Assembly (NCBI GenBank): GCA_001600635.1
Contig: BCKL01000035.1
Span: forward strand, 10,589-74,588
Source of the DNA: Leucosporidium creatinivorum
Taxonomy: Eukaryota; Basidiomycota; Microbotryomycetes; Leucosporidiales; Leucosporidiaceae
Length of the DNA stretch: 64,000 nucleotides
Direction: 5' to 3'
Both the position numbers and the translations under genes were made by a program. The notes beneath the pieces are model-generated. The model was not told the origin of the DNA, made no database searches, and worked only from the letters and a program-made list of their open reading frames with translations. Of this stretch, positions 31,671-43,233 are shown in pieces. How positions within the stretch are numbered: the first letter of the stretch is position 1; every line of letters begins with the position of its first letter.

Positions 31671-34046
31671 TCAAGGCGCCAGTCCCACCTTCTCGGCACC
31701 CACCTCTCCAACGAGCGTATCCAACACATTCTCAATGGATGAAGAAGCTCTGCTCGAAGCTTTGGAACCCCTCCTCGGCGATTTGGGAGGCTTGGGAGGT
31801 CGAGGTGTAAGGCTCGTCCGGCGCTTGCCTTCGACGTGGGTGGCCTTGGAGCTGGGTTCGGGTGAGGTGGCGCGAGAGGAGGAGTGGCCGTCGTCGGAGG
31901 GCGCGAGGAAGGAGATGGGAGGGGTGGAGGTAGAGGTGCGAGTCGAGGGAGGCGCATCGGCTGTCCATGAGAAGGTGGAGAAGAGGGAGGGAGGCGGGGC
32001 CATCGTTGCTGTTGCTGAGGTGAGAGGTGAAGGAGGGGAAGCGACTTTGGGAGTAGCGTGCACCGAGTGATTGGGGTTCGGCGTTGGCGGTTCGTCGACT
32101 TCCATCATCGTATCGAGGCCCTCCGACCGAGGATCCAGGCCGATGACTTCGGGGAGCGATCCATCCGTGTAGGAAGAGGAGATGGAGGAGGAAGTGGAAG
32201 GTCGCCTGCTGCTCGGAGCGTCGACATACTCGTCCAGCGAGCCGTTGCTTCCCTGGTCTCCCTCGACTGAAAGCTCGTCCTCGCCGTCCAGTCCGCTCTC
32301 CTCGCTTCCCTCCGCATTGATCGTGAGCCCGTGGCGAATGGGGGAGAGTGGAAGCTCCTCCAGCGTCCTCGGTCGAGACGAGATTGAGGATCCCTCCTCC
32401 CGCGAAGAGGATGATGACCTTGACGAGACCGAGTAGACGAGGGGAGGTACCGAGAAGACGAGGGGCGAGACGAAAGATGGATTGTCCTCCCTCGAGTGCC
32501 CCGCCCCAAAGCCCTGCACGCTGAGGATGCTGAGCCGTGATGCAGCGCGGGCAGCTCGTTCGGCGGCGGTGAGGGTGTGGAAAGGCCGAGACACGGCTCG
32601 CGGGGCGGGCTCCTCCTCGTCTTCCTCATCCTCGCCACCCATGATGCCCATCCACCGATCGAGCTCGTCCTCCTGCTTGTTAGACTTGGCTGGCGCCTGA
32701 GCTTCGAGGGGCGCCGAGATCGAGTCGAGCGAGATGTTGGGCCTGCTCTGCTTGCGACGGAGGAGGGCGAAGGGGCGAAAGACGCGCTTGGAGGAGGGTG
32801 TAGGTTGCGAGGCGGCGTGATGACTAGAGGCGGAAGAGGAGGAAGGCGTCCAGCTGTCGAGAGAAGGGGAGGTGGAGGTGGCAATCGTGCTCGCTCCTCC
32901 CGCGTAGGATGAGGACGAGCGAAGCGAACGGTCGTCTGCGAGAAAATAACGAATTAGTGAGTCACGATATCCAAAAGACGAAGCCGGAAAGTACTCACCT
33001 GTATCGACCGAGAGTCGCTCGTTGAAGACGGAGGAGACATGGCTTTTGGTCGCCGACTCGCGGTCCTCCACATTGGGGGCGCTCGAGACGGCAGGCAGAG
33101 GTGCGCTAAAGGTGAAGCCCGATCTTCGGACTACAGGGGCGATGTCGAATGTGGGCGAAGATGGCTGAGGGGCGAGGACTGTTGGGAGCTTGGTCCGAGG
33201 TAAGGGTTTGGTCGCCCTCGCGCCCGATACCAGAGTCGATCCTGCTCCTGAGCCTGACGGTAGCTCCGTCTGCTTTCCATTCCGCTCCTCGACCGACAGC
33301 CTTCTTAACTGCCCCTCCATCCCCGTGCTGTCCCTCGGCGCCGACTCCGTCGACCTTCCCGCCCTTTTGCCGGTCGTAGGGTTCCAAAGCGGATCGTCGA
33401 CGACATCCATATCTTCCTCAAACTGAGGAACCGGTTTCCGCTTGATCTTGCTCGTCGTTGATCGTTGGCTCGAGGTCGAAGTGCTCGCGCTTGGTGTGGG
33501 CCGAGGTAGCGGGCGAGTGACGGCAGTGGACGGCGGGCGGGACTCGAGAATGGTAGTGGGAGGTGAGGAAGGAGAGGAAAGCGATCGGTCGGATGGTAGG
33601 GAGGGAGGTGAAAGTGGAGGGCTGAAGTTGGCGAGGGACCGTCGGCGATGTGCCAAAGTCGAAGAGGACGGCGCGGAAGGGAAGGGGTGCTTCGTAGTGG
33701 TCGAGTGAAGCTGGTAGGATAGTCTCCGAGTGGTAGGTTCCTCGTCGGGCGGCGTTGACGGCGGCGAAGGAAGCGAATCGTGCGGCAGCTCCAAGTCGTC
33801 GGGGATGTAGACCGAGTATCGCTTCAGCTGGACCGCCTCCCGATCTGCTGCACCAAAGCCTCCTAGCGAAGCACTCCTTCTATGTCCTCGAGGCCGAGCC
33901 GATGGGAAAGGCATCCAACTCTTCCCTTCGTCGGCACCGTTCGCGGCTCGCCCCTGCTGGACCCCTCCGCTGCCTGTCCGCGAATCCTTGGTGGGCGGTG
34001 CTGGGAAAGCCGTCGCAAGGGTGGCAATGCTTGTGCGGTACGCCAT
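31671..34046 (-). CDS. Large Ser/Pro-rich protein, function unknown
   Basis: Nearly one open frame of about 790 codons from the ATG at 34046 (MAYRTSIATLATAFP) to 31671. One in-frame intron of about 60 nt is likely (GTGAGT...CTCGCAG near 32940-33000), joining SVDT to DDRSLRS. The protein is dominated by Ser, Pro, Thr and Arg, with repeated RRxS-type sites (HRRSASLG, RRLSYQL, RRLSVEE, HRRRSLANF) that fit basophilic kinases such as PKA, and an acidic patch (GGEDEEDEEEPAP). Basic runs near the C-terminus (RPPKPPKSPRRGSK) could bind membrane or nucleic acid. No known domain is visible, and it looks mostly disordered. It may be a regulatory or scaffold protein of basidiomycete yeasts; that is a guess. 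Confidence 0.75.
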   Translation of the reverse strand: MAYRTSIATLATAFPAPPTKDSRTGSGGVQQGRAANGADEGKSWMPFPSARPRGHRRSASLGGFGAADREAVQLKRYSVYIPDDLELPHDSLPSPPSTPPDEEPTTRRLSYQLHSTTTKHPFPSAPSSSTLAHRRRSLANFSPPLSPPSLPSDRSLSSPSSPPTTILESRPPSTAVTRPLPRPTPSASTSTSSQRSTTSKIKRKPVPQFEEDMDVVDDPLWNPTTGKRAGRSTESAPRDSTGMEGQLRRLSVEERNGKQTELPSGSGAGSTLVSGARATKPLPRTKLPTVLAPQPSSPTFDIAPVVRRSGFTFSAPLPAVSSAPNVEDRESATKSHVSSVFNERLSVDTGEYFPASSFGYRDSLIRYFLADDRSLRSSSSYAGGASTIATSTSPSLDSWTPSSSSASSHHAASQPTPSSKRVFRPFALLRRKQSRPNISLDSISAPLEAQAPAKSNKQEDELDRWMGIMGGEDEEDEEEPAPRAVSRPFHTLTAAERAARAASRLSILSVQGFGAGHSREDNPSFVSPLVFSVPPLVYSVSSRSSSSSREEGSSISSRPRTLEELPLSPIRHGLTINAEGSEESGLDGEDELSVEGDQGSNGSLDEYVDAPSSRRPSTSSSISSSYTDGSLPEVIGLDPRSEGLDTMMEVDEPPTPNPNHSVHATPKVASPPSPLTSATATMAPPPSLFSTFSWTADAPPSTRTSTSTPPISFLAPSDDGHSSSRATSPEPSSKATHVEGKRRTSLTPRPPKPPKSPRRGSKASSRASSSIENVLDTLVGEVGAEKVGLAP

Positions 34047-35281
34047 GGTGGTCCTCGACGGTCACCTCGAGTTGAACGGCGGGTCTTCAAAAGGCGGAAG
34101 CGAGCTAGCGAAGGAGCGTCTTCTCGGGGCCACGCCCTCGTGTTGGCGAGTGAGGGAATCTATTGGCTGAGCGGTTGAGCGAAGAGTGCGAGGATGTGGT
34201 GTCGGTCAAGCTGCTGCTGCAGGTGAATAGTCGAAGCAAAGAAGGAAGCGAGGGAGAAGTTGAAAGGGAGAACGAAGGGAAGCGAAGGAGGGGCCAAAGG
34301 GCTACAAAATGGAACCGAGTCCGAGTGCAAGAGTATTTCTGTAAGTGCTTTTCGAACCTTTCGCGTTTCCACCGATTAGGGTCAAAATCCTATCTGGAAC
34401 TCGGCTTGGACCTGGCTTTCCCTGCCAGCTCGCCGGCTTCCTGCCATCATCGACTCGCTGAATTGTACACAATCGGCTGCTATTGAGATGCCCCCTCTTC
34501 TGCTGCCTTTCGAAAGGGCTCTCCCTGCAGCTCGGTAAGCTCTCGAGCTGCTCGCCAGCCTCGGTCCTCCCTCCCGTGCTCGGAACTCCCTTCCTATCAA
34601 CCTTCAGAGACAGCACGGACCGACCCGCCAGTCAACACACGTCTCAACCCTCCCTACAGCGCGCAAAACCCCTGAACGCGTGCTGCACCTGGAGTCGAAG
34701 GCAGCGCCGCCATCGCCGAACGAGGAAGGTAGGGGTTGGGTCGGCGAAGTGGAGGCGAGGCACTTTGCTGATTGGTCGCGCCCGCGAAGCGAATTGACTA
34801 CAGAGGCAGCGTGCGCAATATGAGGGTCTTCGCCACCTTCGCTCCAGTTCGCTGGGTCGCAATACCGGCGCTAGTGGCGAGCCGAAGCTGCCTCGTAGAA
34901 GGGGCTCGGCGATGGTCGAAAGCACTCGAGCTGACCCTTGCTGCCGGCTCAGTGGCAGTCCTTGCCATCGAAGCACTTCATAGACTTTCTTCTGTCTCGT
35001 CTCGATTAAAGGAAGCAGATCAAATCTGCACGGGAAGCGTCGAAGGGCCCCTTCTTTCGCCGATCCATTGTCTCGTCTCGGAGTAATCTTCAAGGCCAAT
35101 GGTAACATGGTACATTGAGGCCACTAGGGGCAAAGAGGGACTACGATAAGACGAAGGAGACGGGGGAGGTATGCATGGGAAAGCGAGCCGAAGGGTGGTG
35201 GCGACAAAAGACAAGGGGTGAGAACGGACGAAGGAGCTGAGCTGGTCGGGCGGGGCTTGAAGGCAATGGAAGAGGTCGAGA
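34047..35281. other. Intergenic, no gene seen
   Basis: About 1.2 kb between the Ser/Pro-rich gene start and the UBC8 3' end. Both strands have only short frames without splice logic. CATCGCCGAA occurs at about 34713. It may hold a long 5' UTR or an unseen RNA. Confidence 0.5.
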
Positions 35282-36931
35282 CTACAGCTCCATATCTGCA
35301 GCATCTTCCTCGCCGGCGCTGTAGTTGTGGTTGTCGTCGTCCTCCTAAGGCAACGGGGCCAAGAGTCAGCTCGACTTCGAAGCTTCGCCGAGGATCAATA
35401 GCCGTCGCTCACATCCTCATCGCTCGACTCTTCATCATCCCCACCGTCGTCCTCGAGTGCTTCCCGCGTTGCAAACCGGGTGACATACTCTGTAGCATCA
35501 AGTGAAGGGGAGAGGAGGTCAGCTCGGCGCCGAACTTCACCTGCCGGCTCGTCGATCGGGATCCTGCTGAGTTCCTTGAGGGAGTCAAAGATATCACGAG
35601 CACTCACCTTTGACTTTCAGATCGTACGCCTTAGCATCCCTCATCAACAGTGCTGCTGCTTCGCCATTGAGCGGGTCCGCCGCGTTCGGGTAGCGGAGAA
35701 GCTGAGGGAGAAAGACCTCGAAGATGTTGATCATGTCGAACATGGGCGACCAAGTTTGGTTAATGACATCGAGGCAGACGGACCCCGAGAGCTCGTCGAT
35801 GTTGGCTTTTGTAGTTTGGAGGGAGGGAAGCAAGGGGAGGAGCGCCGAGCAGGAGATTCGTCGAGGTCAGCGAGGCGAGCGGACTTCCAGGCGACGATTG
35901 AGACGTACGATGGAAGATCTTGTTCATGAAACCGATGCTCGGCGACTTGTAGGGGTAGCCGTCCGGTAGCTCGACGTGGATCTTCCACACTCCGCCGGTG
36001 AAGGGGGCTGTAGCGAGGGGAGGGAGGTACGAGTCAGCCGAGTGTACACGGCATAGTTGGGTGAAATGGGTCTCCTTTCAGCAACAAAGGGCTGCCAACG
36101 AGCCCAGGAGGATCTGAGGAGACGGCGGAAGGTGGTGGCCGAGAGCCTTCAACGGTCGACGGCACTCGGAAAGCCTCCAAGGCCGGCAGAGCTGTAGCTG
36201 GAGCACGGATCTAGCAACGACCAGGGGCATTTGCATTACCAGACCTTCGTTCGCGAAGGCTAGCAGCGCAGGGAGCGAGACGACATTCGGCCCACAGCCA
36301 CCGTGCTTCTGCTACCCGGTAGAGAGCAAGGGAGCGTCCCGACCACTCTGAAAAGGCCTTCTCCTACGACCATGCAAGCTGATCGCCGGCAGCTCTCTGC
36401 AGAGAGCCACTACCGACAGCGAGCGGACGTCGAGCACGAACTCCCTTCGGAGGCTTTTATCGTGCTCCACCGTCTAGCGAGCTCCCCACAGCTCACCGTC
36501 TGTTGCGAGCCAGCAATCTGCTTCCACACAGCCCTGTTTCGTCGCCGAACGACCCTGCCGCTCCTGACTCGTCAACAGCCCTGCTGCCCAGCGCCTTCAA
36601 CTCACTCTCAGTAGGCCCATGGAAGCGCACGTAGAACTCCTGCATGTTATCGTTGACGAGGGTGACTTCATAGTCGGACATGAGCCTGCAGAACGAGCGT
36701 AGAAGCCGAGGAGGGCGAGCGGAGCGAGTGGGGCGTCAGCTCGGAAGACCTCGGTTCTGCAGCACGACAGGCTGGCAGAGCAGTATGGGGACGTACAGCT
36801 TCATGACATCCGTCTCGATACGACGTTTGGGCGAGCTGTAGCCAAGCAGAGGGAGGAGACGGCGCACGAGCGAGACGTCAGCTTTCGTCACGAGGATAGC
36901 TTCGAAGCGAGCGGGGAAAGCCGTACCTCAT
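35282..36931 (-). CDS. UBC8: Ubiquitin-conjugating enzyme E2, Ubc8/UBE2H type
   Basis: The E2 that works with the GID/CTLH ligase, known in yeast for glucose-triggered destruction of gluconeogenic enzymes. Exons splice to [60 protein letters not shown], then [19 protein letters not shown] with the catalytic Cys, [20 protein letters not shown] and [18 protein letters not shown]. An acidic tail ends in AADMEL, close to the human UBE2H end AQDMEL, which is decisive for the subfamily. Start: ATG at 36931; the first coding exon holds only ATGAG. One intron (36008-36605) is 598 nt, about ten times the local norm. Stop: TAG at 35284-35282. Length is about 190 residues, normal. Confidence 0.95.
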
Positions 36932-37259
36932 GGTGGGGGTGTAGCTGAGTAGGCGAGAAGAATGCGAGGTGTAACGAGTCGAGAGAGCGAGACGACGAAG
37001 TGGCAGGTATCCAAAAGCGGATCGAGCCAGCTCGTCTGATGAGCGTCGCCTGAGAGAAGGTGGTGAAACGACAAGTTGGGCGTGTCAAGGTACACAACGG
37101 CATCGTAACAGTGCTCAGAAATGCTATCCGCCCCGAACAGCTCCTTGCAGCTCTCACTTGCTCGCCCGAGCCCCTCAACGATCATCGCCGAGCTGGCCTC
37201 GACTCGGCTCGAGCAGCCTCCTCATAATCCCGGAAGCTACAGTACGCTCTCTAGACCCT
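36932..37259. promoter_or_regulatory. UBC8 upstream region, with a CATCGCCGAGCT element
   Basis: About 330 bp. CATCGCCGAGCT is at 37183-37194, roughly 250 bp upstream of the UBC8 ATG. No gene seen. Confidence 0.35.
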
Positions 37260-40102
37260 CTAAAACCAACCAGAAAACCAACCACCCGCCGCCGGAGCCT
37301 GCTTTCCCTTCTCATTCCCTCCCCCTCCAGCCGCCCCATTCGACGCTCCTCCCTGCGCCGCCTCCTTCTGCAACCTCGTGATCTCCTCCAAGTGCTTCAT
37401 ATCCTCGGAAATCTGTCTATGCGCTTCTGCATCTGCTCCGCCCCCGTGACCGTGCCTTTCAGCCATCGCAGGCGCCGGCGTATGCATCGCCGAAGGGGCT
37501 GCTCCGTTCCAGGGTATCGGACCGACGCCGGGGGTGCCCATCGAGAAGACGTTTCCGGAGAGGCTGCGATCTTCTTTCGTGTGGATGGGGCCGGGCTTGG
37601 GCGTGTGGTGTGGAGGGTGAGAGGGAGGGAAGGCGCCGGGGTGAGGGGTTTGAGGGGCGGAGGGGTGCGCGGCGTCTGTGCGGGAACGGATCAGCTTGCT
37701 GGGCTGCAACACGGAGCATGTACAAAAGACGTACAGTGAGGATGCCCTCCGTGGGCGTGAGGTGTCTGGTGTTGCTGAAGAGGCGCCGCTGCGAAGTACA
37801 AGGCGAAGTCAGTTCGGCGCTCACTTGTGGCGGTCGAAACACGAGACTCACTCGGCCCGTAATGATGCGGCTGCTGTCCGTAATCGTATGCCGAGTGCCC
37901 ATGATCCATGGTGAGCGCCTGGTCCCTCCTCATCCGATCGTGCGCCTGCTGCCGCTGATACTCGGCGAAGCGTTGCGCTCCCACTCCAGCTCCCATGCCC
38001 CCACCATAACCACCTAGATTCCATCCGTTCCCTCTCCCTCGCCCTGCATATCCGCCTCGCCCCCCTTGCCAGCCTCCTCCTCCGCCACCGCCGCCGAAGT
38101 ACCCGCCTCCCCTCCCTCTCCCTGCTTCCGCGCCGAAGCCACCCATCCGATTGTCCCCATCCATCCCAAATGGATTATCGTAGCCTCCAAGCCCTCCGCC
38201 GCCGCCTCCCCCCTTCCATGCCTCGCCTCCCTGAAGCCCATCGAGCCCATCCCACAAACTCCCTCCTCCGCCGAGTCCAGCTCCTCGTCCGGCTGAAGGG
38301 TAGCGCTGATGCTGGGGTTGCTGCTGAGTGAGACGGACTATGGCGACTGTGGCTTGGGCGACAAGGTGGGCCTGTTCATGGCGGCGAGGGAAGGGAAAGA
38401 GCGCCGAGAGTCAGCCCTCCGAGTTGACCGCCGAAGAGAGAGAGAGCAAGCTCACCGTCCCATCTCCACGATCCACCATCTCGGTCCTCACGCCCAACAA
38501 GCAGTTTGCCTTGTTCCTCAATGCTTCTTCGATCAAGTCGCTCACCGCGAAGGCCTTGTCGAGAGCGAGCTCTTGCCCGAACAGCTTCCTGTCCTCAAGA
38601 CTGAGGTTGGCGTCGGGCGGTAGGTACGCAGTGAGGACGGAGACGTCGAGAGGTCCGAGGACGCGGACGATGGTGAGAGCGGGAGGGAGTTGGGTGGTGG
38701 AGACTGCGCCGAGCCGAGGTGAGGGTCAGCGAAGCGCAACGAGGCGAGACAGAAAGCCGGGGAGCTCACAGCAGTAGAACCCAGCGAGCTTTTTTGGATC
38801 GTACAGCGGATCTCCGATCCTTCGACCATCCTCGTCGACCTCGTGCCCGTCTTCGCCCATCCCTTCGAGCTCGGCCATATTGAGCTCGTCCATCGCGGAC
38901 AGCCCTCCTCCGAGTCCTTTTCCTTTTACCTTCCCCTTTCCGTACACCCCTCCTAGTCCGCCGACCCCAGCTGCATAAGGTCCAAACCCCATTCTCTCCT
39001 GCTCCCACACCTCCATCCCCTCGAGCAAATGCTGATCCTCCTCGCTCAACTTCCAGAACTCGGAGTCGTCGAAGATCGCTGTATTGAGGCGGCTCGGGCG
39101 AGGATAGCGTGGTTGAGCTCCAGTTTGGCGCTGACGGAGACGGTGGTGGCCAAAGGGAGTCGGGGATGAGGGAAGGCCGAGCTGGTGCTTGTACTCGAGG
39201 AGCTCGCGGCGGCGTTGGGCGGCGATCATGGATTGGTTTGACTCCTGTGCATAGTAAAGAGCGGTCAGATCAAACGCTCAGGACGGAAGCCTAGCGAAGC
39301 AAGCGACGAACGAAATCCTTCTTCTTCTGCTCGAGCTCCTTCTCGCGCTTGAGGAGCATCTCGACGGCGGTCACTGTCGCAGGTCAAAGAACGTCAGCTC
39401 CTGATCCAAAGCACGAGAGATACCACTCGACTCGCTCTCAGCCTCGGCTCCGACGACGCCCTTGCGCTGCTCGGCCTCACGAAGCTTGCGTTCGGCGTCG
39501 GCGAGCGCGGTTGCCTTGTCCTTGCTCTGCGCAGGCTTGAAATCAGCGAGTGAGTTTGCGAAGAGGATGCCAAGTACTCACCATGCCCTTGGACCTGGCC
39601 TCGAGCACAGCGACGTCGCCTCGGAGCTTTTCGAGTCTGATCTCGGCCGAGCAGGGGTCAGCTTGTGCGAGACGGGCGGGTTTGAGGAGAGGGAGAGAGA
39701 TAGCATGCTCACCGTTTGCTAGCCTCCTTCATATCATTCAGCCTCCCCGTCTCCTTCAGCTGCTTGCGAATCATCTTGGTCGCCTCCTTCTGCTCGCCAG
39801 GATTGCCGAAGAGCGGGTCAGCTCTGTCCTCATCTCATCACGACCTCAGGAGATAGCTTAACGGGATACAGACGTACCTCTTTAGCCACCTCGAGCTTCT
39901 TAGCCTCCTTGATCTTCTTCTGCTCCTCCGCCTTCTTCTTCTCGGCCTCGACCCAAGCTTGATGAGCTGCTGGATGTCGCCTGGAGCATTCCCGGAAGAG
40001 CATCAGCTACCTCTCCAGCAAAGCCGTGCACTCCTCCGATCCATAGAGAACGCACCACACCTTCCCCTCCATCCTCAACAGCTCCGAATCGAGCAGTCCC
40101 AT
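37260..40102 (-). CDS. Coiled-coil plus Gly/Arg-rich protein, function unknown
   Basis: About ten exons. The N-terminal third is Lys/Glu-rich helix (AEKKKAEEQKKIKEAKKLEV, QKEATKMIRKQLKETGRL, LKREKELEQKKKDFESNQ), likely a coiled coil. A middle part has IFDDSEFWKLSEEDQHLLEG, then a folded-looking segment (PPALTIVRVLGPLDVSVLTA, LSLEDRKLFGQELALDKAFA). The C-terminal part is rich in Gly, with RGG/RGR repeats (GGRGGYAGRGRGN) as in RNA-binding proteins, and ends in GGWFSGWF. The first ATG on the mRNA side is at 40102 (MGLLDSELLRMEGKVW). However, in-frame, well-spliced coding-like sequence lies upstream to about 40400 (NNTKLELALGLTTNAATAGQ, TGTDILVFRSIW, VDVKNPFEVQRIALP), with no ATG before the RFC5 stop. 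The true start may therefore use an unseen first exon or a non-AUG codon. I do not recognise the family. Confidence 0.6.
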
Positions 40103-40538
40103 CTTTCGTCTCGGCTCGTCGGCGTTGGTGGTAGGAAGACTGAGAGGCAGAGCAATGCGTTGCACCTCGAAAGGGTTCTTGACGTCTACAGCGTCAGGGC
40201 TCTGCTCAAAAGAACAGACTGGTCAGTCAACAAACGGACGTCTGAGGCGCTCAAAGAGGAGGGAGGAAGCTCACCCAGATAGAACGAAAGACGAGGATGT
40301 CTGTACCTGTAACCTGTCCTGCTGTAGCAGCGTTAGTCGTGAGCCCCAGCGCCAGCTCGAGTTTCGTGTTGTTGACAGAAAAGGACGAAGAGCGGTGCAG
40401 GAGGCAAGGTTCGAGCGAAGACAAGGGCCTCTCCGAAAGGCGGGGTAGCGACGACGATGTACAGAGGTGGTTGCAGGGCTACAGCTGTCGGAAGAGAGAA
40501 AAAGAAGCGAACGAAGGGGTATCAGGCTGTTGAGAGGA

Positions 40539-42526
40539 CTAGTCGAAGCCGATTCCAAGCAGGTGCTCTGCGAAGGGAAGCAAGCGTGAGCGAGCGCCGA
40601 GCGAAGGATCTGAGGCTCATGCTTACGCTTGTACACGCTCATGATGCGCGCACAGAAAGCTATTATAGGCGAGCAGAAGAGATCAGCGACAAGCAAGGTC
40701 GGCGAAAGAAGTGACAAAGCTCACCCTCGAGGTGGAAGATGGGTTTGCTGCCCAACCTCAGCCTGTGCTCGTAGAAGGCCGCCCAGTAGACCACATCAGA
40801 CTTGATCTCCTCGTCGACCCTATCCATTAACCTCTTGGCGATCGTCTGTTGCGCAGCGAAAAAGGGTCAGCTCGGCTCGGCCCAACGACAGCACAGTGAT
40901 GAGGACGACTCACCGAGATGATCAATGGCGCCGGAATGCAGTGAACCAACAGCTCATAAAGCATCCCCCTAACCTCCAACAACCTCTCGGGCGTCTGCTC
41001 CCCCAAGATCTTCTCCGCCGCCCTCCCAGCGTACTTCTCCCAATCCGGTCTCGGCACACTATCCAAATCGCTGGCGCTCTGCTTGCTGCCAGTGAGGAGC
41101 GAGTGCGAGGCAGAGACGGTCTTGAAGGTGGGGTCTTGGGTGTGGAGGGCTTCCAGGGAGAGGAGGGCGCGACGGAGGTTGCCTTGCGAGATGCGGGCGA
41201 GGAGGGTGGAGACGTGCTCGGGCAGGACGAGGCGTTCCTTCTTGGCGGCGTAGGCGAGGACTTTGCAGATCTGTGCTCGAGTGAGAGTGTCAGCACGCAC
41301 ACTCGAGCGCAACGCAAGAGCTCGTCGGCTCACCTCTTCCTCGGAGGGAGCGCCAACCCTCAGCAGCAAGCAACGACTGCGAATGGGACCGATGATCCTA
41401 CTCGTCGAGGTGGCGCAGAGAATGACACGAAGGTTGGCGGTGAACTTCTCCATCGTTCGACGGAGGGCAGATTGAGCGTCGCGGGAGAGAAGGTCGGCTT
41501 CGTTGATGATGACGACTGAGGGAGTGCAGAGGGTTAGCTTGAGCCCCGGAGCGAGAGTGAGTGATGCAGCTCACCCTTGAACCTCTTCTTGGCGTTCAAG
41601 TCGACCTGCTGAGTCTGAGCAATGTCCTTGAGCACCTCCTGGACGACCGAGCGATCCCAATTTCCAGCGTCACTGCGATAGGGAGAGGATCAGCGATAAG
41701 GTCGACATGTGGCGGAGAATCAAGAGCTCACCTAGGCGTCAGCTCGATGTGGTAGTTGCTCTGCACGACATTGACCTCGATCTTGCGCTTGCTCGGCGTG
41801 AGGAAGGTGCGCTGCTCGATGCGGAGCTGTGGGAGGAGCGAAGGAGAATGGATCAGCTCCGATGCGGTACACAAAGAGTTCGTTTGTCTGCGGTCGCTGA
41901 CCAGCATCACCGTCCTCGCAAAGCCAGGGAGTGCGAGTAAGCTGGCGCGCTCATTCGCTCCTCCCGCATCGGCGACCAGATGCTGACCGAGCAAACAGCT
42001 AAAGCTCAGAACACGAGGTCCGTGTAGCGAAGTACGGCCACACGATGAAATGCAGCGAAGCCCACCCCTCCAGCCTCAGCTGAAGAGACGCGCCTCGCGA
42101 GCATCGGCCGGCTGCCTCGCCGTGCTGCACTCCTGCGACAGCTGTAGCGTATCACGCTGTATCCCTTCGACGTCCACCCAGCCGTCTGCTGCCCTTCGTC
42201 TCTACTACTGCCGCTCCCCGCCGACGCGTCTCTCGCTCGCCTGCTGCGCCGCTCCCTACTCACCTTCTCTACACCCGGTCCGAACAGCTCCCTCAACGTG
42301 CACATGATCCTCGTCTTCTTGCCCGCGCCCGAAGGTCCATAGAAGAGCGTGTGCGGGAAATCGGTTTGAGCCTGCTCAGCGAGAGGGTCAGCACTCGACG
42401 CGACTTCGAGCTGTAGCAGATCAGCAGGGAGCAGCTTACCAGCGCGCGAAGTCGCTCTGAGAGGTCAGAATGGTAGGCCAAGTCGTCCAACGTCCTTGGG
42501 CGCCATTTGTCGACGAGCAGGCTCAT
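40539..42526 (-). CDS. RFC5: Replication factor C subunit (yeast Rfc5, human RFC3)
   Basis: A subunit of the clamp loader that places PCNA on primed DNA, shared with the Rad17/Rad24 and Ctf18 loaders. Seen: MSLLVDKWRPRTLDDLAYH, Walker A with the variant typical of this subunit (FYGPSGAGKKTRIMCTL), TFLTPSKRKIEVNVVQSNYH, DAGNWDRSVVQEVLKDIAQT, VVIINEADLLSRDAQSALRR (Walker B region, N-E in place of D-E as in this subunit), TSRIIGPIRSRCLLLRV, LARISQGNLRRALLSLEALH, LEVRGMLYELLVHCIP and YEHRLRLGSKPIFHLE-like, then AFCARIMSVYK. A last intron (GTAAGC...TTCGCAG) joins YK to QHLLGIGFD and a TAG at 40541-40539. One intron (about 41828-42270) is some 440 nt, long for this genome. Start: ATG at 42526. About 350 residues, normal. 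Confidence 0.95.
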
Positions 42527-43233
42527 TTTGGCTGGGAGGAGAGGGAGAGCGAGAGGTGACAATGAGAGAGGGGTGGCGAGTTGAAGTTGTAGGCTTGTAG
42601 CTGCTCTGTGTAGGCTCTGAGAGTGCTGAACGAGTCGAGATGAGAAGCGATGTAGAGGTCGGAGGGGAAAGAGCGAAATGAGCTGGGCGCGTCGTCTCGT
42701 TTGAGCGCGAGTGAGGAGGAAGTTGCTCAGCTCGGTGGGACTTTTCGAGGTGCAACGGGGACCGTTAGACTCCGGCTTCTGCTGTCTGTAGCTCCATGCT
42801 CGCCTAGCTGGCTCTCCTTCGACAAATGGTCTCAGCCGAGCTCGCCGAGCAGCTAACAGCAAGACACGTCCTGCTGCCGCCAATTCGACCAGCAGACACT
42901 TCGAGGAAGGCCACCAAGATCTTCTCGTCTCACAGAGCCCTTCTAAAGCTTCACGAGCAGCTCAAAGACTATCGAGACTATCGCCGAGCTCTCGCAACGA
43001 CTCCGAGCGCCTAACATTCGCGGCTCTCGAGGCATTCGTGCAGGCGCCAAAGCACAGCCGGTGGTTGGGTTCAAGATTCACCACAAAGCTAGGTTCCTCA
43101 ACTCGGCAGTCCAAGCTGCCCTCGAGCTTCGAGCGAGCGCCGCCGAGACGAACGATCGCATCTTCCCCGGCGAAGCAGCCTGCGCGGAGAGGTGTCAGCG
43201 AAATCACAGCAGGCTCCGAACAGAATCTACTCA
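42527..43233. other. Intergenic: RFC5 upstream region
   Basis: About 700 bp. A TATCGCCGAGCTCTCGC motif near 42980 resembles the CATCGCCGAGCT element. No gene seen. Confidence 0.45.
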
